Source: Acinetobacter puyangensis
GTDB taxonomy: Bacteria > Pseudomonadota > Gammaproteobacteria > Pseudomonadales > Moraxellaceae
DNA length: 64,000 nucleotides
Direction of reading: 5' to 3'
Assembly (NCBI RefSeq): GCF_900096995.1
Contig: NZ_OANT01000002.1
Coordinates: 1-64,000, forward strand
Below are positions 1-10,140 of this stretch, one piece after another; the first letter of the stretch is position 1; each line of letters begins with the position of its first letter. The notes under the pieces are model-generated. The model made no database searches, was not told the DNA's origin, and saw only the letters and a program-made list of their open reading frames with translations. Both the position numbers and the translations under genes were made by a program.

Positions 1-1602
1 GACTCAGATTCCGACAGTGACTCCGATAGCGACAGCGACTCAGATAGCGACAGCGACTCAGATTCCGACAGTGACTCCGATAGCGACAGTGATTCCGATA
101 GCGACAGCGATTCAGATTCCGACAGTGACTCCGATAGCGACAGCGATTCCGATAGCGACAGCGATTCCGATAGCGACAGCGATTCCGATAGCGACAGCGA
201 TTCCGATAGCGACAGCGACAGCGACAGCGACTCAGACTCCGACAGCGACTCCGATTCCGACAGCGATTCAGATAGCGACAGCGACTCAGATTCCGACAGC
301 GATTCAGATAGCGACAGCGACTCAGATTCCGACAGTGATTCCGATAGCGACAGCGACTCAGACTCCGACAGCGACTCAGATAGCGACAGCGACTCAGATA
401 GCGACAGCGACTCAGATTCCGACAGTGACTCCGATAGCGACAGCGACTCAGATAGCGACAGCGACTCAGATTCCGACAGTGACTCCGATAGCGACAGTGA
501 TTCCGATAGCGACAGCGATTCAGATTCCGACAGTGACTCCGATAGCGACAGCGATTCCGATAGCGACAGCGATTCCGATAGCGACAGCGACTCAGACTCC
601 GACAGCGACTCAGATAGCGACAGCGACTCCGATTCCGACAGCGATTCAGATTCCGACAGCGATTCAGATAGCGACAGCGACTCAGATTCCGACAGTGATT
701 CAGATTCCGACAGTGATTCAGATAGCGACAGCGACTCCGATTCCGACAGCGACTCAGATTCCGACAGTGATTCAGATAGCGACAGCGACTCCGATAGCGA
801 CAGCGACTCAGACTCCGACAGCGACTCAGATTCCGACAGTGACTCAGACTCCGACAGTGATTCAGATTCCGACAGCGATTCCGATTCCGACAGCGACTCA
901 GATAGCGACAGTGATTCAGATAGCGACAGCGACTCAGACTCCGACAGCGACTCAGATAGCGACAGCGACTCAGATTCCGACAGTGACTCCGATAGCGACA
1001 GTGATTCCGATAGCGACAGCGATTCAGATTCCGACAGTGACTCCGATAGCGACAGCGATTCCGATAGCGATTCCGATAGCGACAGCGACAGCGACTCAGA
1101 CTCAGACTCCGACAGCGACTCAGATAGCGACAGCGACTCCGATTCCGACAGCGATTCAGATAGCGACAGCGACTCAGATTCCGACAGCGATTCCGATAGC
1201 GACAGCGACTCAGACTCCGACAGCGACTCAGATAGCGACAGCGACTCAGATAGCGACAGCGACTCAGATTCCGACAGTGACTCCGATAGCGACAGCGACT
1301 CAGATAGCGACAGCGACTCAGATTCCGACAGTGACTCCGATAGCGACAGCGATTCCGATAGCGACAGCGATTCCGATAGCGACAGCGACAGCGACTCAGA
1401 CTCCGACAGCGACTCAGACTCCGACAGCGATTCAGATTCCGACAGTGATTCCGATAGCGACAGCGACTCCGATAGCGACAGCGACTCAGATTCCGATAGC
1501 GACAGTGACTCAGATAGCGACAGCGACAGTGATTCAGACTCCGACAGCGATTCCGATAGCGACAGTGATTCCGATAGCGACAGTGACTCAGATTCCGACA
1601 GC
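1..1602 (+). repeat. Uninterrupted Asp-Ser (SD) dipeptide repeat tract
   Basis: In the adhesin frame every codon alternates Asp (GAC/GAT) with Ser (AGC/AGT/TCA/TCC), giving 267 SD dipeptides in the visible part. Codon choice varies, so the DNA is a degenerate 6-base repeat rather than a perfect one. Longer blocks are duplicated on top of this: the block starting at 55 recurs at 463 and again near 967. Acidic, extended SD tracts act as wall-spanning stalks in staphylococcal Clf/Sdr proteins, where the serines are glycosylated. Here the tract is likely a spacer that lifts the N-terminal part off the cell. The tract may continue upstream. Confidence 0.95.
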
Positions 1603-4167
1603 GATGTTGATCAACTAGATGCACCTAATGCGGACGATGATCAAGGTACAATCATTGGTCCAATTAGTAATAATGGTGTTACAGATGACTCTAAACCGAC
1701 TTTCTCTGGTATAGGTGCGGTAGCTGGTGCAATTATCACAATTTACAATGGTAATGAAGCGCTTGGTACAACGGTTGCTGATGACAATGGTGATTGGACA
1801 TTCACTCCAGATGTTGATTTAACAGATGGCGAATATTCAATTTCTGTTACTCAAACAGTAGATGGTACGGAAAGTGAAAAATCAGAAGAACTTAACTTTG
1901 AAGTTGATACTGTTATAGAAGCACCAACAGCTGAGTTTAGTGATGATGGTTCACAAGTGGTTGGTACAGCCGAACCAGGTTCTACTGTTACAGTTAAGGA
2001 TCAAAATGGTGATACATTAGGTACAGCTGTGACAGATGCGAATGGTGATTACACAGTTGATCTGGAAGAAGCATTAACCGATGGTGAAACTGTAGAAGTA
2101 ACAGCAACTGATGCAGCAGGTAATGAATCTGATGCAACAGAAGCAACAGCACCAGATATTGTTGTAGATGCAGTAGATAATGTGGCCGAAGCGAAAGTTG
2201 ATTTCACATATCCAGTGAGTGAGTCTGAATATAACGATATTATCGATAGAAGTTGGTTGATAAATATAGGTAGTATTTCTGATTCAGGTTATTTCTCAGT
2301 TGGAGAAGATCAAGTTTCAAATGCAGTGATTACAGTATCGACCGGATCTTTAGTGAATCTGTTAGATAGTGCAACCATTCAATTGTATAAAGAAACTTCC
2401 ACAGGTAGCTGGGAATTAATAGCAGACAACTCTTCAGCAGGGTTGTTAGATCTTCTTGGTATATTTGGTGAATCTACAGAAATTGGTGTAAATGGATTAA
2501 CGACTGGTAACTACCGTTTAGATTTCAGTGGAGGTTCATTGATTGGTGTTGGCGGTTATCTCAATGTTGATGTTCACTTAACCAATTATGATACTTCTTC
2601 TAATCCGGAAGTGACCGGTGTGACAGCAGTAGAAGGTAATGTGATTACTGATGCTGATGATACATATGGTACAGATAATGTTCCTGCTACAGCAGTTGTA
2701 ACTAATGTTTCTGGTCAAGATATTACGGGCGAAACAACCATAGTTGGTACGTATGGCACGCTCATTATTAATACGGATGGTAGCTATAAATATACTCCTA
2801 ATGCAGATATTACTGCTATTGGTAATACAGAAGTATTTAGCTACACAGTGACAGATTCTGTAACTGGTAAATCCGATACTGCTAATCTGATCATCCAGAT
2901 TGGTACTGATAGTGATCTTGATCTGGTTTGGGATGCAACAGATCCAACTGTTGAAGCATCAACAGTTGTCGCAACTGATAACACAGATTTTATTGGTGTA
3001 AATCAGACCAATCAGGTTGAAACACTTGCGGCTGATACAGGTATATTAACTGCATCTGTAAGTCGGACAGGAAATTTAATTAGTGGCTATACGTACACGC
3101 CTGTTGCTGGTGCCGATACATCTGATGTGGTGACTGTAGATGCAAATGCATCAGCGGTATTAACCATTAATGTAACGACTACAAGTGCTTCTGGTGCGGA
3201 TAATGATACCTTTGGATATCTGGTACAGAAGTTAGTTGATGGTGTATGGACAACAGTCTATACATCAGCTATCACAACATATGATTACCCATTCTTAGGT
3301 AGTTCAAGTGCAACAATCATTGCTGATACGTATACTATTTCTTCAGAAAGCGTATCTACGCAGTGGAGAGTAGTATTTAACAGTACTGAAAGTAATACTA
3401 CATTCTTAGTTAATGGTACAAATAGTACAACAGTTCAGACATCTGTACAGGCAACATTGACTCATCTTGATGACTTCATAACGACATCGATCGATTCGGA
3501 AGTGTCTGGTAATATTTACACAGATGATGATGGAGCCGGTGTGGATACTATAGGTTCAATTTACACAGATCTGTATATCTCTACAGATGGTGGAAATACT
3601 TATAGTGATCAGATCGTAAGTACTGGTACGAGCATTATAGGAACCTATGGTACATTGACCATTAAATCTGATGGCAGTTATACCTATATAGTAACGGATG
3701 CTTCCTTAAGTTCTGGTGCGAGTGAAGAGTTTACTTATAAACTTGTCGCGCCAAATGGCGATGAATCTGTTGCAATACTAACTATTAATGCTGGTGTGAA
3801 CTACAGTACTGGTATAGGTAATGACATTATAACAAGTTCTGCTGGTAATGATGTCTATACTACTAATGCAGGAGCTGACACCGTAATCTTCGATCTACTT
3901 AATGGAGCCGATGATGCAGGTGGTAATGGCAAAGACAGTTGGACTGACTTCGATGCTGATCAAGGAGATAAGATTGATATTTCTGATTTGTTAGTTGATT
4001 TTGACGAAAATACATCAGATATCAAAGATTATATCTCTTATGAAAATGGTGTACTCATCATTGATCGTGATGGTACGGGTGCAACACATAATCAAGTTGA
4101 CTTAATTAGTTTCACAACTGATAAGACACTTGATGAGTTGATAGCAAATGGTAATATCATTTTCTAA
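1..4167 (+). CDS. Giant Bap-like SD-repeat adhesin, type I secreted (5' end missing)
   Basis: The reading frame is open from the first base, so the start lies upstream; 1388 residues are visible. Residues 1-534 are pure Asp-Ser repeats. Two bacterial Ig-like domains follow (about 550-720), then a large beta-rich domain of the kind found near the C-terminus of Bap-like proteins, then two VCBS/cadherin-like stretches with the GTYGTL..DGSYTY signature (about 880-970 and 1180-1270). The tail has GNDII..AGNDV-type calcium-binding repeats and a final segment with [12 protein letters not shown], as in type I secretion C-terminal targets of Acinetobacter and Vibrio adhesins. Expected to be exported through an ABC/MFP/TolC channel and held on the surface for adhesion or biofilm formation. 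The transporter genes are not in view. It ends at a strong terminator. The family call is secure; the name (Bap or Blp type) is not. Confidence 0.9.
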   Translation, partial: DSDSDSDSDSDSDSDSDSDSDSDSDSDSDSDSDSDSDSDSDSDSDSDSDSDSDSDSDSDSDSDSDSDSDSDSDSDSDSDSDSDSDSDSDSDSDSDSDSDSDSDSDSDSDSDSDSDSDSDSDSDSDSDSDSDSDSDSDSDSDSDSDSDSDSDSDSDSDSDSDSDSDSDSDSDSDSDSDSDSDSDSDSDSDSDSDSDSDSDSDSDSDSDSDSDSDSDSDSDSDSDSDSDSDSDSDSDSDSDSDSDSDSDSDSDSDSDSDSDSDSDSDSDSDSDSDSDSDSDSDSDSDSDSDSDSDSDSDSDSDSDSDSDSDSDSDSDSDSDSDSDSDSDSDSDSDSDSDSDSDSDSDSDSDSDSDSDSDSDSDSDSDSDSDSDSDSDSDSDSDSDSDSDSDSDSDSDSDSDSDSDSDSDSDSDSDSDSDSDSDSDSDSDSDSDSDSDSDSDSDSDSDSDSDSDSDSDSDSDSDSDSDSDSDSDSDSDSDSDSDSDSDSDSDSDSDSDSDSDSDSDSDSDSDSDSDSDSDSDSDSDSDSDSDSDSDSDVDQLDAPNADDDQGTIIGPISNNGVTDDSKPTFSGIGAVAGAIITIYNGNEALGTTVADDNGDWTFTPDVDLTDGEYSISVTQTVDGTESEKSEELNFEVDTVIEAPTAEFSDDGSQVVGTAEPGSTVTVKDQNGDTLGTAVTDANGDYTVDLEEALTDGETVEVTATDAAGNESDATEATAPDIVVDAVDNVAEAKVDFTYPVSESEYNDIIDRSWLINIGSISDSGYFSVGEDQVSNAVITVSTGSLVNLLDSATIQLYKETSTGSWELIADNSSAGLLDLLGIFGESTEIGVNGLTTGNYRLDFSGGSLIGVGGYLNVDVHLTNYDTSSNPEVTGVTAVEGNVITDADDTYGTDNVPATAVVTNVSGQDITGETTIVGTYGTLIINTDGSYKYTPNADITAIGNTEVFSYTVTDSVTGKSDTANLIIQIGTDSDLDLVWDATDPTVEASTVVATDNTDFIGVNQTNQVETLAADTGILTASVSRTGNLISGYTYTPVAGADTSDVVTVDANASAVLTINVTTTSASGADNDTFGYLVQKLVDGVWTTVYTSAITTYDYPFLGSSSATIIADTYTISSESVSTQWRVVFNSTESNTTFLVNGTNSTTVQTSVQATLTHLDDFITTSIDSEVSGNIYTDDDGAGVDTIGSIYTDLYISTDGGNTYSDQIVSTGTSIIGTYGTLTIKSDGSYTYIVTDASLSSGASEEFTYKLVAPNGDESVAILTINAGVNYSTGIGNDIITSSAGNDVYTTNAGADTVIFDLLNGADDAGGNGKDSWTDFDADQGDKIDISDLLVDFDENTSDIKDYISYENGVLIIDRDGTGATHNQVDLISFTTDKTLDELIANGNIIF

Positions 4168-4191
4168 TATCAGTTAATCAATAGAAGCAAG

Positions 4192-4223
4192 AAAGAGGAT
4201 CTTCGGATCCTCTTTTTTTTTTT
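4192..4223 (+). terminator. Rho-independent terminator of the adhesin gene
   Basis: A ten-base stem (AAAGAGGATC / GATCCTCTTT) closed by a stable TTCG tetraloop is followed by an eleven-T run, 24 bases after the adhesin stop codon. It separates the adhesin transcript from the downstream operon. Confidence 0.95.
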
Positions 4224-4379
4224 GATGCTACTAAATAAACAATATTGAAATTAATTTAAATAAAAAATTAGAAATGTTTAAATTATTACATTAGATATAA
4301 CATTAAAAACTAATTTTAAATTGCAAGATTTAAATTGAAAATAATTAAATTATAAGCTTGATGAAATTTACTAAAATGC

Positions 4380-4407
4380 TTGAATTAAAAATAATAAATG
4401 ATATATT
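4380..4407 (+). promoter_or_regulatory. Possible promoter of the 4449-13322 operon
   Basis: TTGAAT (4380-4385) and TATATT (4402-4407) are spaced 16 bases apart, about 40 bases before the first gene of the operon. The region is very AT-rich, so chance matches are likely. Confidence 0.35.
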
Positions 4408-4448
4408 TGTATAAATAGTATTTTTTAAAATATGGTTTAATCCTAAAA

Positions 4449-6125
4449 ATGTCAATTACATCTTATACAGACTTGAATCAATTTCAGCAGCAACTTAATC
4501 AATGGTTGGAAGAAAAATTTACACACTTAGCAGAACAACAAGATTATTTTGCTATTTTTATTTCCTATGGAAGCCGTACTCAGCGTTGTAAAGTATGGAG
4601 TAATTCTGATACTCATCCACAAAAGTTAATTAAACGTAGTCTCGATTTTTTTGAAAAAATATTTAAAAAAGACCGATGTTTACCTGAATTTATAAAAATT
4701 GATGTCGCTTATAATATACAGAAAAAAGCATGGCAAAACGTACTACAAGAAGTTAATCAACAAACACATAATAATCATTATCGTAAAGGAATAAGTTTTG
4801 ATGAAAAATTTGCAATAAATTTTCTGGAACAGGAAATTTATGCGAAAGCCATTATCCGTAGTGTGGTGTTTAATGAACCGAATTTTTTTGATGAAAAAAA
4901 TCTCAATGATGCAATTAAAAGTAAATATCCCATAGTCAAACAAAAGATTCAATTAGATAAAATAGAAACAGCTTGGGTATTTGATACCTATGCTACTTTT
5001 TATGAACAAGGACAATGGTTTGAATTACAATCGACAGGCTGTGAAAATGGTGTACGCCAATTAACAGGAGATAAAAAACAACAGATTAAATCCTTGATTC
5101 TAAAAAATGCAGAGTTTTTACATCATGAAATATTAGAAAATGGTCGATTTATTTATGGATATTTCCCTGCCTTTAATCGTGAAATAAAAAGTTATAATAC
5201 AGTACGACATTGTACTGCAATTTATGCATTACTCGAAACATTAGAAATTCTATATAATGAAAGCTATTTAGCTAAAATAAAGCAATCTATTCAGTATGCA
5301 ATCGATAATTTTTACAAAGAAGTCAATGATAAAGCATTTATGATTGATGGGAACGAAATCGATGCAGAGATTAAGTTGGGATCGAATGCCGCTGCAATTT
5401 TTATGTTTGCAAAATATCAAGAAATTACAAAGGATAACCAATATCAACATTATGCCGAAACATTAGCAGAAGGCATACGTTTTATGATTGATAAAAATGG
5501 TGAAACGACACATGTATTGCAATATCCATCCTTAGAAACTAAAGAAAAATTTCGAATTGTTTATTATGATGGTGAAGCGGCATTGGGGTTATTACGACTA
5601 TATCAAATTAATGGAAATCTAGAGTTACTAGACACAGTTAAACTGATGTTCGAACATTTTATCAGTAAAAAATATGATAAATATCATGATCATTGGTTAA
5701 GTTATTGTACGAATGAATTGACCCAAATATGTCCGGAAGAAAAATATTTTCAGTTTGGTTTAAATAACTATTTAAAGCATATGAAATTTATTCGTGAACG
5801 GAAAACTGCTTATGCAACATTTTTGGAAATGATGATGTCCGCCTATAAAATGGTAGTCAGAATAAAAGAGCAAGGTTTTACAGAATTATTTGAATCGGCA
5901 AAATTTGATGAATTAAAACAATTAATTGAGTTGCGTGTTGAGTTCCAGCGTACTACAGGATTCTTCTATCCTGAGGTAGCCATGTATATGGCCAAACCAG
6001 ACAAAATACTTAATGCATTTTATGTGAGACATGATCGTTTTCGTACAAGAATAGATGACCAGGAACATAACTTGTCTGGTTATGTGGCTTATGTGAATTT
6101 TTTTGGGGAAAATAATGATAAATAA
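4449..6125 (+). CDS. Alpha/alpha-barrel-like protein of the surface-polymer operon
   Basis: A 558-residue soluble protein with no signal peptide or membrane segment. The middle and C-terminal part (about 200-520) carries repeated helical-hairpin signatures such as RHCTAIYALLE, LGSNAAAIFMFAKY and YYDGEAALGLLRLY. This pattern is typical of alpha/alpha toroid folds seen in glycoside hydrolases, epimerases and thioredoxin-associated barrels. The N-terminal 180 residues resemble nothing I recognise. First gene of a tightly packed operon; its 3' end overlaps the serine hydrolase gene by 11 bases. Substrate unknown; a sugar- or polymer-acting enzyme is an inference from fold and neighbours. Codon use is strongly AT-rich, unlike the core genes of the window. 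Confidence 0.75.
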   Translation: MSITSYTDLNQFQQQLNQWLEEKFTHLAEQQDYFAIFISYGSRTQRCKVWSNSDTHPQKLIKRSLDFFEKIFKKDRCLPEFIKIDVAYNIQKKAWQNVLQEVNQQTHNNHYRKGISFDEKFAINFLEQEIYAKAIIRSVVFNEPNFFDEKNLNDAIKSKYPIVKQKIQLDKIETAWVFDTYATFYEQGQWFELQSTGCENGVRQLTGDKKQQIKSLILKNAEFLHHEILENGRFIYGYFPAFNREIKSYNTVRHCTAIYALLETLEILYNESYLAKIKQSIQYAIDNFYKEVNDKAFMIDGNEIDAEIKLGSNAAAIFMFAKYQEITKDNQYQHYAETLAEGIRFMIDKNGETTHVLQYPSLETKEKFRIVYYDGEAALGLLRLYQINGNLELLDTVKLMFEHFISKKYDKYHDHWLSYCTNELTQICPEEKYFQFGLNNYLKHMKFIRERKTAYATFLEMMMSAYKMVVRIKEQGFTELFESAKFDELKQLIELRVEFQRTTGFFYPEVAMYMAKPDKILNAFYVRHDRFRTRIDDQEHNLSGYVAYVNFFGENNDK

Positions 6126-6903
6126 GATGATAGAGAATTTTGCATTTATAAATGAGCAACTTAATCAAAAATTAAAAGGAAAAAATATTATTATTAAGAT
6201 TTTTGATGATAATCCTATTACAATTTTTAGAAAAAATATTGAGCATAAAGTTGTTCCGGCATCTACAATTAAAATATTTTTACTAGATGTTATATTAAAA
6301 CAAAATGTGGATTTGCAATATTATATTGAAATTATGGAAGACGATATTGTTAAGGGTAGTGGAAATAATTTAGTTGTAGGAGATAGTTATAAAATTGAAG
6401 ATTTAATAAAAAACTTAATGATCTCATCAAGTAATACGTCAGCTAAGGTTTTGAGTAGATATTTATCTGAAAACCATGATATTTTATATTTAAATGTAAT
6501 TAATGAAATAAACAAAAAAAAAGGGATGCTTAATACAAATTTAGTCAATGAACATGGGCTGGCCAATAGAAATCAATATACTACTATATATGATTTATCA
6601 TTGTTTATGGATGAAAAAATTAATGACCATTATTTGCTTGAATTTATGAATATAAATGAATATGAATTTTATTCAAAAAATGACAGAGAAGTGAAAATAA
6701 AAAATACTTTTCTTAATATGGAAAATAATATAATATTAGGTCGAAAAACTGGAACATTGGTTCCTAATGTGTATAATATAATATTGTTTTTTGAAATTAA
6801 TTATTTTAAAGGTTATATCATAGACTTCTATAATGAAAGTGCTTATGATAGGAAAAAGGATGTTGAATTGGTTGTAAATTTATTAAAAAGCATTGGAGCT
6901 TAA
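6115..6903 (+). CDS. Class A beta-lactamase-fold serine hydrolase
   Basis: A 262-residue protein with the penicillin-recognising enzyme motifs: STIK (Ser50 as nucleophile, Lys53), SNT in the SxN position near residue 107, and RKTGTL near residue 217. There is no signal peptide, which is unusual because beta-lactamases and PBPs work outside the cytoplasm. The start was placed at ATG 6115, preceded by GGGGAA at 6105-6110; a TTG at 6103 is an alternative. The gene overlaps its upstream neighbour by 11 bases and the next gene starts two bases after it. Possible role: amide or ester hydrolysis or transfer on the pathway's peptide- or sugar-linked product. Antibiotic resistance is unlikely given the location and operon. 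Confidence 0.8.
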   Translation: MINKMIENFAFINEQLNQKLKGKNIIIKIFDDNPITIFRKNIEHKVVPASTIKIFLLDVILKQNVDLQYYIEIMEDDIVKGSGNNLVVGDSYKIEDLIKNLMISSSNTSAKVLSRYLSENHDILYLNVINEINKKKGMLNTNLVNEHGLANRNQYTTIYDLSLFMDEKINDHYLLEFMNINEYEFYSKNDREVKIKNTFLNMENNIILGRKTGTLVPNVYNIILFFEINYFKGYIIDFYNESAYDRKKDVELVVNLLKSIGA

Positions 6904-6905
6904 TC

Positions 6906-7976
6906 ATGATTTTTGCAATTTTAAAACCAAGTATGGTTATTACAGAAGTGGAAAAAGTATTTATCAGTGTTGCACATGAGCGTAAGCATGAAGCATATGT
7001 ATTTATTGCAAAAAATATTAATTTTGAGAAAAAACAGATTAAAGGTATAACACTTGAAAATAATGAAATAGTAGAAAAATATTTCGATTTTCCTGATGTT
7101 GTTCAAAATAGATTGGCTGTTAAAGCAGAGGATGTGGAAAATTATTTAAAACTTGCAGACATGATTCCTTTCACAAATAATAGAATTGGGGATAAGGAAT
7201 TTATATATAACAAGATAAAAAATATTGAAAGCTTGAAAAAATATCTTATAGAGGTATTGAAGCTTGAAAGTTTTGAGTTATTAATTGATAAAATAAAACA
7301 ACATGGAAAAGTTATTTGCAAACCAAGTGCAAGTAATCAGGGAAAAGGCATATATAGTATTATTAAAAAAGATCAATACTATATTGTTAAGTCATTGGAA
7401 AGTGAAAGCATACTTGATGTTGATGGTTTGAAGGGATTTTATAAAGAAAAATTTATTAAAGGATATACAATATCACCTTTTATAAAAAGTGAAACAAACC
7501 TTGGACAAACAACGGTTTTCCGTATGCATTTAACCAGAGGAGAAAAAGGTAAGTGGCAAATGATTAAATTTTTCCCTTATGTTAATTTAAATCATAAAAT
7601 AGATATTACAAATGGAATGCTAGGTGCTTTAATCACTACACGAGAAAATTTATTTTTAGAACAATATTATTCAGATTCATATAAAATAATACAAAATGAA
7701 TTAAAATCTCTATTCAGAGAATTTACAAAAGAATTTCAAAAATTATATCGATGGCGTTTAGATGGTATAGGATTAGACTTAGGTATTACACAAGAAGGTA
7801 GTATTTATATTTATGAGGTCAATGTTGGAGCAGGTATTGGCTTTATGGCATATCCTGTAGCCTGTTCACAAGTATCATATTATGAATGGCTAGCAATAAA
7901 TGCAAAAAAACCTTTTATTAATAATTTCTTACCTATTAATTTAAGAAAATCAAATACCTTGACAGCTAGATTATAG
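6906..7976 (+). CDS. YheC/YheD-like ATP-grasp ligase
   Basis: A 356-residue protein with ATP-grasp features: a KVICKPSASNQGKGIYSI nucleotide-binding segment (about residues 137-154), a central FRMHL stretch, and a C-terminal DGIGLDL...YIYEVNVGAGIGF segment supplying metal-binding acidic residues and Asn. The arrangement resembles the YheC/YheD family, known from Bacillus spore-coat loci and capsule-like loci of Gram-negative bacteria. ATP-grasp enzymes join a carboxylate to an amine or thiol through an acyl phosphate, so this may attach an amino acid to a sugar or peptide. A Shine-Dalgarno-like GGAG lies six bases before the ATG. Substrate not deducible. Confidence 0.75.
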   Translation: MIFAILKPSMVITEVEKVFISVAHERKHEAYVFIAKNINFEKKQIKGITLENNEIVEKYFDFPDVVQNRLAVKAEDVENYLKLADMIPFTNNRIGDKEFIYNKIKNIESLKKYLIEVLKLESFELLIDKIKQHGKVICKPSASNQGKGIYSIIKKDQYYIVKSLESESILDVDGLKGFYKEKFIKGYTISPFIKSETNLGQTTVFRMHLTRGEKGKWQMIKFFPYVNLNHKIDITNGMLGALITTRENLFLEQYYSDSYKIIQNELKSLFREFTKEFQKLYRWRLDGIGLDLGITQEGSIYIYEVNVGAGIGFMAYPVACSQVSYYEWLAINAKKPFINNFLPINLRKSNTLTARL

Positions 7977-7984
7977 GTTTTAAG

Positions 7985-9772
7985 ATGAGTGAAAAAAGTC
8001 TTTGGGCAGTAATTTGTGGAAATATTCGTGATGAGCTAGATTTTAAGCTTACCTTGACTCGACTTATTGAGCTACGTAGCATAGGTAAAATACAGCATAT
8101 TGTAGTTTCTACTTGGAAGGGTGAAATTGAAAAATATCCTGAATTACGCAAGCAATTAGAAAGTTTACAAATATATGTATTAGAGTGTTATCCCTTATCG
8201 GATACCGTGGAAAAAACACCTACTGGTTCTGTAAATTATTGGCGACAAGCACGTCAATTATTATTAGCTCTTGATTTTATTCCTAAACATGATTTTGTAT
8301 TAAGAGTGAGAACGGATCGCAGTCTAAATTATATTAATCAAATGGAGAAACTTGGAGTTTTTGAAAATTATAAAATTAAAGTCAAGGAACTTGGATTATT
8401 TCCGAAAATATTTGAATATAAAGTAACAGTGTTTGCACCTAAAATGGTGCGTTTATTACACATGATAGATTTTGCTATATTAGGGCAAAATAAAGACTTA
8501 TATAAATTCATTAATTTTGATATACATGAACTATATTTTCAAAAAGAAATGGTTGCAAATGTACAATGGTATGCTCAACCTTTTTTAAAGGTGTTTCCAA
8601 TATTACGTGATTATATGCGATTCACACAATTTGTTCACACAGTAAAAGTTTTAAAAGATTATGTAGAAAAATATAAAGAGGACTCTGTTTTTCCAGAAGT
8701 ATATTATAAAGTTTATGCGATTTATTTGCTTATTCTATATACTCATTTTAATATAGTATATACAGGGAATTTAAATAAAAAAAATATAGATAAGATAGGA
8801 TTTTATCATTTTTTTTCAAGTAGTCAAAATAGAGGCTTACAACATACAACTTTAGGTACATCTATTCGAGATCAAGAAATTTTGCATATGGCTATTTCTG
8901 GTGAATTGACAAAATCTAAAGCATATGAGCGTTTTTTATATTATGTAAATAAAATAATTGCTTATGGAGAAAATGATGAAACTTTTGAATTATCTTATCC
9001 TGATTATAAACAATTGGTAGATTTAGTTAATACTAAATTTTATGAACAATCTGATGATTTAAAATGGTTTAAAGGTCTTAGAAAACCACCAGTGAATAAA
9101 AAAAACTTATTTAAATATAATGAAAATATAGATGTATCAATGTTGGATTGTATTACATGTAAAGCATCAGATTGGTACAATTTAAGTCATACTCAATTAG
9201 TTGAAAAAGATTTATATGATTTATGGTTGAAATTAGAAAATCCTACAGCAATCACAACTGAAAAAATGTTATTTCCTATAGCGCGTACAGGTAATGAATA
9301 TGCTATATATATTTTATTAGATCTATTCGATAAAAATTTAATATCAGATATTAATATCAAAGAATTACTACGAGTAACTTTTTTTTATTTAGATATTCAT
9401 GTAAGAAGAAAAACTCAAACTAATCAAACTACATTTATTATATTAAAACTCTTGTTGATGTATGAGCGTGCAATGGTTGATATAGAACCAGATAAAATTA
9501 TACCCTGTGGATTTGAAAAATTCTTGAATGTAACAGAAGTAAATGAAATTTTATCGGGAAATAAAAGTAGTTATATTAATATAGTTAAATCTATTTTCAA
9601 ACGTGTTGTAAATGATAATACACCAGAGATAAATCTTATGCTTGCAAGCATTGAAAATCAATCTGTTAGTCAAGTAGTTTTAGATAATTTAAAGTTGAAT
9701 AAAAAAATCAATGAGATTGTTATAGCTGAAAAAAAATGGTTGGCATATTTAAATCTGGAGAATAGACTATGA
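7985..9772 (+). CDS. WavE-like glycosyltransferase-family protein
   Basis: A 595-residue cytoplasmic protein. The N-terminal 130 residues have the WavE-type pattern: a leading beta strand, IVVSTWKGE (about 38-46), a conserved NYWRQARQLLLAL and FVLRVRTDRSL. WavE proteins belong to lipopolysaccharide core or O-antigen synthesis loci and are presumed glycosyltransferases. The C-terminal 300 residues are helical and have no clear relative. The gene overlaps the following HAD gene by four bases (ATGA), implying translational coupling. Family call moderate; donor and acceptor unknown. Confidence 0.6.
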   Translation: MSEKSLWAVICGNIRDELDFKLTLTRLIELRSIGKIQHIVVSTWKGEIEKYPELRKQLESLQIYVLECYPLSDTVEKTPTGSVNYWRQARQLLLALDFIPKHDFVLRVRTDRSLNYINQMEKLGVFENYKIKVKELGLFPKIFEYKVTVFAPKMVRLLHMIDFAILGQNKDLYKFINFDIHELYFQKEMVANVQWYAQPFLKVFPILRDYMRFTQFVHTVKVLKDYVEKYKEDSVFPEVYYKVYAIYLLILYTHFNIVYTGNLNKKNIDKIGFYHFFSSSQNRGLQHTTLGTSIRDQEILHMAISGELTKSKAYERFLYYVNKIIAYGENDETFELSYPDYKQLVDLVNTKFYEQSDDLKWFKGLRKPPVNKKNLFKYNENIDVSMLDCITCKASDWYNLSHTQLVEKDLYDLWLKLENPTAITTEKMLFPIARTGNEYAIYILLDLFDKNLISDINIKELLRVTFFYLDIHVRRKTQTNQTTFIILKLLLMYERAMVDIEPDKIIPCGFEKFLNVTEVNEILSGNKSSYINIVKSIFKRVVNDNTPEINLMLASIENQSVSQVVLDNLKLNKKINEIVIAEKKWLAYLNLENRL

Positions 9773-10137
9773 AAAGGTTAATTTTGGATATTGATGATAC
9801 TATCTGTACTACAATAAATGGTGATTATCAAAATGCTGTGCCAAATTTGGCAGTAATTACTAAAATTAAAGCATATAAAGAACTAGGTTTTGAAATCTGC
9901 TTTTCTACCAGTAGAAATGTTAAAACATATCATGGTAATCTTGGAAAGATAAATGCAAATACACTACCTATTATTATTGATTGGTTAAATAAACATAATA
10001 TTCCTTTTGATGAAATATATGTTGGTAAGCCTTGGTGTGGTTTTGATGGATTTTATGTCGATGATAAAGCAATTAGACCTGATGAATTTGTTACTTTGTC
10101 TTATGATGAAATTAAAAAATTAATAGGTAGTGAGTAA
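9769..10137 (+). CDS. Small HAD-family phosphatase of capsule type
   Basis: A 122-residue protein starting with LILDIDDTICTT, which contains the HAD motif I nucleophile and acid (DxDxT), then FSTSR as motif II, then GKPWCGFDGFYVDDKAIRP as motifs III and IV. The compact, cap-poor form matches HAD proteins annotated as capsular biosynthesis proteins in Campylobacter and other glycan loci, where they dephosphorylate small sugar or polyol phosphates. Starts inside the stop of the previous gene and ends three bases before the nucleotidyltransferase, so the three are translated together. The exact substrate is unknown. Confidence 0.8.
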   Translation: MKRLILDIDDTICTTINGDYQNAVPNLAVITKIKAYKELGFEICFSTSRNVKTYHGNLGKINANTLPIIIDWLNKHNIPFDEIYVGKPWCGFDGFYVDDKAIRPDEFVTLSYDEIKKLIGSE

Positions 10138-10140
10138 AAA

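Noticed and set aside
1..1602. CRISPR-like or tandem satellite array
   Set aside because: The repeats are six-base coding units without spacers, in frame with a protein.
17..1618. 533-codon open frame reading Thr-Pro-Ile-Ala-Thr-type repeats
   Set aside because: It is an out-of-frame reading of the GAY-AGY/TCN Asp-Ser tract; the in-phase frame continues into recognised adhesin domains.
6115..6903. Beta-lactamase resistance gene
   Set aside because: Motifs fit the fold, but there is no signal peptide and the gene is embedded in a biosynthetic operon.
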